In this document: in pieces, positions 58,354 through 64,000 of the stretch
Layout of the letters: every line of letters begins with the position of its first letter
Position numbering within the stretch: position 1 is the stretch's first letter
Origin: Tetramitus jugosus
Lineage: Eukaryota; Heterolobosea; Eutetramitea; Acrasida; Vahlkampfiidae
DNA length: 64,000 nt
Direction of reading: 5' to 3'
NCBI GenBank assembly: GCA_937625935.1
Contig: OW569347.1
Span: 496,001-560,000, forward strand
The notes under the pieces: generated by a model
Told to the model about the DNA's origin: nothing
Databases searched by the model: none
Seen by the model: only the letters and a program-made list of their open reading frames with translations
Translations under genes and position numbers: made by a program

Positions 58354-60330
58354 ATGTCGTTCAATGATTCTGTTCACTTGCACACAGACATTGACAGTGA
58401 AGATGTAGTCATTACACCGAGACAGTTTGATCCAAGAGAAGTTAAATCACCACTATCGACTCACGATGGTGATGATCTCTCTACAGCCACAAACAATAAT
58501 AACAATGAAAATGAAAATAATGAAAATAATGAAAATAATGAAAATGGTGATAGTGATGGTGATGGTGGAAGACAACAATGGGGCAATCACATTGCATTCC
58601 TGTTGGCCAGTATTGGTGCAGCTATCGGGTTCGGTAATTTTTTCCGGTTTCCCTACTTGACTTACTCGAATGGTGGTGGAGCATTCTTGATACCGTACTG
58701 CTTTGCTCTGTTCATCATGGGTATACCACTGTTGTTGATGGAGTTGTCCGTGGGGCAAATTATGAGAAAGGGACCAATGATGGCGATGCGATTGTTGAAT
58801 AAGCGATCAGGTGGCGTAGGGTTGGCCGCTGCACTGTTTGGCAGTTTTTTCATTTGTTCGTACTATACAGTGTTGTTGGCATGGGTGCTCGTGTACATGT
58901 TCTATACGTGCAGACGAGAGTTGCCATGGTCCGGTCGCTCCGAAGAGTTTTTCTTTCAGACCGTGTTGCATCGGTCTGATTCGATTACGGATCTCGTGGG
59001 AACAGGTATTGTCAGCTGGCCCGTACTAGGTTCCTTGGCTATCGTGTGGTTTCTCATTTATTTCTGTGTTTGGAGAGGTGTAAAGTCCACTGGATTTGTC
59101 TCATATTTTACGGTGCCTCTCCCGTTTGTGCTGTTGGCGATTCTGTTGGTTCGAGCACTGTTTTTGGATGGTGCCATTACGGGAATCACCTATTATTTGA
59201 AACCTGATTTTAGTTTGCTCAAGAACCCGAGTATATGGTTGGCTGCAGCTGGTCAAATCTTTTTCTCACTTGGTATTGCTTCTGGTGTCATGACATCGTT
59301 CGGATCATACAACAAGCCCAATCAGGACTTGGTGCGAGATAATTTGATTGTTTGTGTAACGAATTGCAGCTTTAGTTTCTTTGCTGGTTTTGCAGTGTTT
59401 GCAATTCTAGGATACATGGCTCACTCAATAGGAACAACAGTGGATAAGGTAACTACTAGTGGTATAGGTCTTGCGTTCGTCGTGTTTCCAGATGCAGTTT
59501 CATTGATGCCTGCACCGCACGTGTTTGCCATCATGCTCTTTCTGACCATGTTTTCTCTGGGTATTGATTCTGCTTTTGCATTAGTCGAATCACTGAATGC
59601 TGTTATTCATGACAAGTTTCCACATTGGAATCTTGCATGGGTTTCCATGGCCGTGTGCTCGATCGGTTTCCTCACTGGTATTCCATACTGTCTAACGAAT
59701 GGAATATTTTTGATGGATGCAGTTGATCATTATATTAGTGACTATTGCTTACCGATGATTGCTGTTGCAGAATGTATTATAGTTGGGTGGTGCGCTGGAT
59801 CAAAGAGTTTCCGAGAGTCACTCGCTGAAGAGCTACAATCAGCAAATCCTGCAATTGATCAATCAACCAACAACGAAGGAGATACTGAAACTGTTCCAGA
59901 TTATTCCCTGAGCTGGAAGACAAAACTTGTCACATTCCTAAAGTTATTCTTCAGCTACAGCATAGAAGAGTTCCGGATGAAGATTAAGAGTGTTTCGAGG
60001 ATTGGACCTTTCATATGGTGGAGCATTGGAATCAAATTTACCATTCCCATTATTCTGTCGATCTTGTGGCTTACTCAGTTCGTGAATGAGTTGTCCGAGA
60101 TGGTACGCATTGGCAGACTAGATATCCTGAACTTGATACTCGGCTTGTCCATTCCTTTTGGCTGTTTGGCAGTCATTCTTGGTCCAGCATTCTTTCCGGA
60201 TGGTGTCAGTGTTTCACTCCCCCAGCTTTTGCGACGCAAAACAAGTGAACACAGACAGCACTTGACCAAGGTTTCATCTTCACCATCGGAGATAAATTAT
60301 GACGACGAACAAACAAGCACCAACCTGTAA
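58354..60330 (+). CDS. SLC6-type sodium-dependent transporter
   Basis: The product is 658 residues. The N-terminal 70 residues are polar, with an Asn/Glu run. Twelve or so membrane helices follow. TM1 carries FLLASIGAAIGFGNFFRFPYL, equivalent to the SNF signature GLGNvWRFPY, then NGGGAFLIPYCFALFIMGIPLLLMELSVGQ. TM6-8 include QIFFSLGIASGVMTSFGSYN and a GIDSAFALVESLN block, both typical of SLC6/NSS proteins that couple Na+ to uptake of amino acids or amines. TM1 deviates (GFGNFF in place of GLGNVW). The substrate cannot be assigned. The C-terminus is polar. It is a plausible nutrient transporter of the plasma membrane. Confidence 0.93.
   Translation: MSFNDSVHLHTDIDSEDVVITPRQFDPREVKSPLSTHDGDDLSTATNNNNNENENNENNENNENGDSDGDGGRQQWGNHIAFLLASIGAAIGFGNFFRFPYLTYSNGGGAFLIPYCFALFIMGIPLLLMELSVGQIMRKGPMMAMRLLNKRSGGVGLAAALFGSFFICSYYTVLLAWVLVYMFYTCRRELPWSGRSEEFFFQTVLHRSDSITDLVGTGIVSWPVLGSLAIVWFLIYFCVWRGVKSTGFVSYFTVPLPFVLLAILLVRALFLDGAITGITYYLKPDFSLLKNPSIWLAAAGQIFFSLGIASGVMTSFGSYNKPNQDLVRDNLIVCVTNCSFSFFAGFAVFAILGYMAHSIGTTVDKVTTSGIGLAFVVFPDAVSLMPAPHVFAIMLFLTMFSLGIDSAFALVESLNAVIHDKFPHWNLAWVSMAVCSIGFLTGIPYCLTNGIFLMDAVDHYISDYCLPMIAVAECIIVGWCAGSKSFRESLAEELQSANPAIDQSTNNEGDTETVPDYSLSWKTKLVTFLKLFFSYSIEEFRMKIKSVSRIGPFIWWSIGIKFTIPIILSILWLTQFVNELSEMVRIGRLDILNLILGLSIPFGCLAVILGPAFFPDGVSVSLPQLLRRKTSEHRQHLTKVSSSPSEINYDDEQTSTNL
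58505..58545 (+). repeat. 9-base coding repeat (AATGAAAAT)
   Basis: Units of AATGAAAAT encode the NENENNENNENNE run at the N-terminus of the SLC6-type protein. About four near-identical copies are present and the frame is kept. Confidence 0.75.
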
Positions 60331-60609
60331 TATTAAATCACCAAACATCCTCAAAAATCATCCAGTTTTTTTTGGAACTTATTTCTTCTTGCCTTTTTTG
60401 CTGCCGGAAGATTTGAACTTGCGGGACTTGCACCTCCAGAATGTTGTGGAAATAGGTCATTTTGCAGGACATCATCCTTCAATGTATGCATTGCGGGAGC
60501 CTCCTGCATGCAAGTGACAAAGATATAAATTGATTCTCAAAGTGACAATGTTTGTCTGTAACCAACACAACAACACAATAACATAACAACACACTGTCAT
60601 CTAGTAACA
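60331..60609. other. Intergenic spacer
   Basis: A plus-strand frame at 60299-60517 overlaps the SLC6 stop in another frame and is not supported. The spacer shows only AT-rich sequence, with an inverted CTGCATGC-type repeat near 60507. No gene or RNA was recognised. Confidence 0.3.
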
Positions 60610-61644
60610 ATGTCATATTACACAATTGGAAGAGGTGTCGTACAGTACGCATGCGATAGTATTGTCACTCTATTGGCGGTTATTGCCTCAGTAGTAGTAG
60701 GTCTATTGAATCCTCTCTGGAACAAGAGAGTATCAAAGGAAAGAATGCCTGTAAAGGGTCAAAAGTATTGCATCCTGGTGACTGGAGCTTCGAGTGGAAT
60801 CGGTAGATCCTTGGTCATCGAATTTGCCAAAAAGTATTCTGCAAGCAAGGGATACGTGATCACTTATTGTCTAATTGGTATCAATTTAAAACGATTGATG
60901 AATGTTCAATCTGAGTTGGTGAATTTGGGTGTCTCTCAAGCAAGGATTCACTATGATACCATTGATGTCTCTGATACTCAAGCCATGAGGTCTCTCATTC
61001 TTAAAAAGGAAGAAGAGTGTGATGGTATTAATTTTATCATCGCGAATGCTGGTGTGAGTGAGTTCGGTCTCAAGCAACGATCTCCAGACAGTTCATTTGA
61101 AGCGATGCAACATCAAATCTTTGGCATTAACCTTACGGGAGTCATTAACACAGTCGCACCAATTGTAAACCAACTGGTCCTTCCTTTGACCTCTCAGTCT
61201 CCTTCACATTTGGTCACACCAAGCACCATTGACTTGCCATTCAAGGTTATGAAGAGCTATCGAGCTGGTCAACCTTTAAACATTTGCATCGTGAGCTCCT
61301 CCGCAGCAGAGTTGTCCATGTATGGTGCATATGCTACCTCGAAGCGAGCGGTGTACGATTATGCTAGATACTTGCGCTACCAATTGTATCCTAACTCGGA
61401 TGTTAATGTTTCAGTAGTAATTCCTGGCTGGATCAAAACAGCAATGACTGATGCGTATACTGGAAGAAGAGACATGGGGGATGGTGCTGATCCTGAAGAA
61501 TTGGCAGAACACGTATTCTCTGGAGTCGAAAGCGAGGATCCCTTCATCATCTTCCCAAGATCCAAATACATGATTGTCCGAGGTATCAATTCACTCCCAC
61601 CTGATCTGCTAGATAGTCTCTTGTTCAGGGAAAAGCCAATGTGA
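60610..61644 (+). CDS. Short-chain dehydrogenase, 3-ketodihydrosphingosine reductase-like
   Basis: The product is 344 residues. An N-terminal hydrophobic segment (about 12-33, SIVTLLAVIASVVVGLLNPLW) suggests a membrane anchor. The NAD(P) motif VTGASSGIGRSLVIEFAKKY and DVSDTQAMR follow, then IANAGVSEFG, ISSS-type VSSSAAELSMYGAY and the catalytic YATSK (Tyr and Lys kept), and a C-terminal PGWIKTAMTD. N-terminal anchoring and the GAYxxSK order resemble KDSR, which reduces 3-ketosphinganine in the ER in ceramide synthesis. The family is firm; the substrate is a suggestion. It starts about 280 bases after the SLC6 stop. Confidence 0.84.
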   Translation: MSYYTIGRGVVQYACDSIVTLLAVIASVVVGLLNPLWNKRVSKERMPVKGQKYCILVTGASSGIGRSLVIEFAKKYSASKGYVITYCLIGINLKRLMNVQSELVNLGVSQARIHYDTIDVSDTQAMRSLILKKEEECDGINFIIANAGVSEFGLKQRSPDSSFEAMQHQIFGINLTGVINTVAPIVNQLVLPLTSQSPSHLVTPSTIDLPFKVMKSYRAGQPLNICIVSSSAAELSMYGAYATSKRAVYDYARYLRYQLYPNSDVNVSVVIPGWIKTAMTDAYTGRRDMGDGADPEELAEHVFSGVESEDPFIIFPRSKYMIVRGINSLPPDLLDSLLFREKPM

Positions 61645-61684
61645 GGTCAAGACTTGAATACATTTCCCTGATTGTAAATAAATT

Positions 61685-63943
61685 TTATAAAGTATGTTTA
61701 GAAAAGACTTTGTGATTAGGTACGTGTTCCAAGACTTCTCGCATATGTTGATTAGCCTCTTCTTTCAATCCCAATTTGGATTCCAGCTTAGCTAAGTCAG
61801 CCAAAGCAAATACAGTGCTTCCTCTAATGTTTAACTGTTTGCCTGTTTCTATTGCTTCTTTGAGTAGTTGTAGAGCTTGGGTATGCTTCTTCTCATCCAC
61901 TGCAAACACTCTAGCCATTGCATATTTGAGCTGGAAGTTCAACTCGTCCACAATAAATGAGTTATCTGTGGTCTCTCTTAATGTTCTCTCAACAAGGGCA
62001 AGGTCATTTGTTGCTGCTATGAATTGACCTAAATTGGCCAATACAACAGCTCTCATCATCAGTGCCTCAATATTCTCATAAGATTTGGAATTATTAGTAG
62101 CTTCAACATACGTGTTCGCGACCTTAAGAGCAAGTTGGAAATCCTTGCCCCAGTCAGTCAAAATACGCAACTCAAGATCATACACAGAAACAAGCAGATC
62201 GGATGATCCAGATTTCATATGTGGTTCAGCATTCTTTCTATAATAGTCTAGCGCACCTTCATAATCACCATTCCATCGCTTACAACTACTGATTAATAAG
62301 TGTCGTAGCAACTGGAGATCATTCTTTTCTTGTTGAGAGATCTTCATTCTTCTCAAAAGGCTCGGCATTCGATTACAGAATTCTTCCAACTCATCATATC
62401 GAGCTAGATACAGCAGACAGTTGATATGCTCCTTTATTACATCGGGCATGTGCTCTGGTGATAACGATTCGACCATCTTGATATCTTCTAGCGCTTTTTC
62501 AAAATTTCGAACTTGGTAATAGCACGTGCTTCTCATTAAATAAACACCAGGAGTTGCCATTTCATTCTCGGTGCACTTATTGAATGCTTCCAAAGCTTCT
62601 TCATATCTCTCTTCCTTACTCAAGCAAATCGCGTAAATGAGTTGCGCTTTCTCTCTCACCTCACCTTCGACATCCATCGACAATAACTGCTCTGCATCCT
62701 TCATTGCATTCGCTATTTTTCCTCTCTCCATATAAATAAGAGCTCTCAACTCTAATGAAGGATGATTTCCATCTCTCAGGATTTCATTCAAATCCTTTAG
62801 TGCCATCTCCTTCCGATTCTTCAAATAATGAATGTTGGCTCTTGTGGCCAACTCGGATCTCAATTGCTCATTCACGGTGTCTAATAGTTTTTCTCTCTCT
62901 GACTCGTAAATTGACTCATCCATTCGAATTTCTTCCAACTTGTTTCGCAATCGCTCATCAATTAAAAAATTAATGTATAACAGAGCCTTGTCCAATCGAT
63001 TCAAGCTCATCAATGCTTCTACTCGCAAGCTACAAACATCATTCAAATCAAAGAAGATATCATCCTGGTCAATATACCTTTCCAACACTGGTTCCATCGC
63101 CAACACCCTATCACTATAACTCAAAACTTTGGAGTACTCTGTCAATCGATACAAAACAGTTGTGTACTGCTTACCAACAAACAGTTTCCATCCGAGAACA
63201 AATTGATGATCTTTCAACTCTTCTTCACTCAATTCCTCAGCATCCTTCATACTCAATGACTCTTCTCTCTCTGACAATACTTGGGTCCACTGATCCAAGA
63301 CTTGTTTTGCTTCCAATAATGAGTTCTCATCTCCCGTATCAATCAAATCGATAAGTGTCTTGGTATGAGACTCCAAATCAAACTCTGCTTCTTCTGCTCC
63401 TTCTTCTTCCTCTCCTGTTCTAAAGGGCAAAAATTCTCCACTCTGAAGAAAAGCATTCATCTCATCATAGTCATTATCTCCCAAAATGGGATAACCATTC
63501 GTGTCTTGTGTTCTGGCTTTGGCCTTCGTTGTACCTGAGGTCTTTGTGGCCTTCTTTGTGGTCTTTGTAGTAGTAGTTGGAGTCACTAGATCCTCTTCAT
63601 TTTCAACTTGAATATCAATAATGTTTTGATTGGCATATCTCTGTTCTTGTTGCTGCTGTTGTTGATGTAGCTTTTGAAGCTTTTGTTGTTGTTTGAGTAG
63701 CCAACCATCGAGAGTGGCAACTGAAAGCTTTTTCTTCTTGATTGTTGTTGTTGTTGTCGTCTTTTTCTTCTTTATTGGATGCAAAATGGGAGAGCATGTG
63801 GTGGAGAAGCACAACAGAGCTTGTTGTCGTTGAGTTATTGTTGTTTCATGTTGGCAGATCAGGAGGGGGACATTGGATCGATGGGTAGCGATCTTGAATT
63901 GTGGTTGTTGGTGCGAGAGTTGCTTGAGGATAAATGGGATCAT
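61685..63943 (-). CDS. TPR-repeat protein with a possible mitochondrial presequence
   Basis: The product is 752 residues. The N-terminus (about 1-40) is basic and hydroxylated with no acidic residue until about 33, a possible presequence, and is followed by Lys/Thr and Gln runs. From about residue 250 on, the protein is built of helical TPR units such as EALMSLNRLDKALLYINFLI, AICLSKEERYEEALEAFNKC and STCYYQVRNFEKALEDIKMV. TPRs are protein-docking surfaces; partners are unknown. Long low-complexity sections precede them. It is single exon. The converging KDSR-like gene ends about 40 bases away. Confidence 0.8.
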   Translation of the reverse strand: MIPFILKQLSHQQPQFKIATHRSNVPLLICQHETTITQRQQALLCFSTTCSPILHPIKKKKTTTTTTIKKKKLSVATLDGWLLKQQQKLQKLHQQQQQQEQRYANQNIIDIQVENEEDLVTPTTTTKTTKKATKTSGTTKAKARTQDTNGYPILGDNDYDEMNAFLQSGEFLPFRTGEEEEGAEEAEFDLESHTKTLIDLIDTGDENSLLEAKQVLDQWTQVLSEREESLSMKDAEELSEEELKDHQFVLGWKLFVGKQYTTVLYRLTEYSKVLSYSDRVLAMEPVLERYIDQDDIFFDLNDVCSLRVEALMSLNRLDKALLYINFLIDERLRNKLEEIRMDESIYESEREKLLDTVNEQLRSELATRANIHYLKNRKEMALKDLNEILRDGNHPSLELRALIYMERGKIANAMKDAEQLLSMDVEGEVREKAQLIYAICLSKEERYEEALEAFNKCTENEMATPGVYLMRSTCYYQVRNFEKALEDIKMVESLSPEHMPDVIKEHINCLLYLARYDELEEFCNRMPSLLRRMKISQQEKNDLQLLRHLLISSCKRWNGDYEGALDYYRKNAEPHMKSGSSDLLVSVYDLELRILTDWGKDFQLALKVANTYVEATNNSKSYENIEALMMRAVVLANLGQFIAATNDLALVERTLRETTDNSFIVDELNFQLKYAMARVFAVDEKKHTQALQLLKEAIETGKQLNIRGSTVFALADLAKLESKLGLKEEANQHMREVLEHVPNHKVFSKHTL

Positions 63944-64000
63944 TGCTTGTGGTTGGTTTTTGAGTGTGAAAAAAATAGAAATTTGAAGTTGTTGATTGTT

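Noticed and set aside
60299-60517. 72-codon plus-strand frame
   Set aside because: It begins inside the SLC6 gene in another frame and has no motif.

Overview
The window is eukaryotic nuclear DNA from a compact protist genome. The best guess is a heterolobosean amoeba of the Naegleria type. Supporting signs are: about 46 protein genes on both strands with very short spacers; few, short introns (about 50-160 nt) with GTATGT/GTAAGT donors and AG acceptors; AATAAA-like signals just after many stops; long Gln/His/Asn runs; a eukaryotic-type tRNA; and several genes that look bacterial in origin. No rRNA, CRISPR array, transposon or virus was recognised. The organism call is inference; I could not run a search.

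Layout. 1-7,600: tail of an unknown protein, a two-RRM protein, Rab GDI (minus), a DH-PH RhoGEF and a small unknown protein. 7,600-13,700: a WD40 protein, a coiled-coil/PH protein, a broken BTB gene and a Tubby-like protein. 13,700-20,650: UDP-glucose dehydrogenase, an RNase P/MRP Rpr2-type subunit, a secreted L,D-transpeptidase with a peptidoglycan-binding domain, a membrane-anchored FAD monooxygenase and a membrane-anchored TolB-like propeller. 20,650-26,050: a mitochondrial PPR-like protein, then a head-to-head HEPN (HepT/DUF86) and minimal nucleotidyltransferase (MntA) pair, a coiled-coil membrane protein, a small membrane protein and a dual-specificity phosphatase split by a frameshift. 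26,050-35,750: ETF-ubiquinone oxidoreductase, a coiled-coil protein, mitochondrial thiolase, a PARP-like/coiled-coil protein, a THEP1-like NTPase and Lunapark. 35,750-44,850: a DENN protein, an oxoglutarate/malate-type carrier, tRNA-Gln, a penta-EF-hand protein, a Pol epsilon subunit 3-like histone-fold protein, an unknown protein and a cyclic-nucleotide-gated channel. 44,850-64,000: an N-myristoylation-candidate protein, LMW-PTP, prolidase, a large polyQ/His protein, a small membrane protein, a CDGSH-like protein, ribosomal protein eL15, two SDR enzymes, a single-pass protein, peptidyl-tRNA hydrolase 2, an SLC6-type transporter and a TPR protein.

Most genes are single housekeeping loci and there are no operons. 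Themes that recur are membrane traffic and cytoskeleton (Rab GDI, RhoGEF, DENN, Lunapark), mitochondrial fatty-acid and electron-transfer metabolism (ETF-QO, thiolase, carrier), and genes of bacterial type (L,D-transpeptidase, TolB-like, HEPN and MNT). The most unusual item is the HEPN/MNT pair at 22,789-23,454. It resembles a prokaryotic HepT/MntA toxin-antitoxin module, but is arranged divergently on a eukaryotic chromosome, with changes in key residues and truncated ends.
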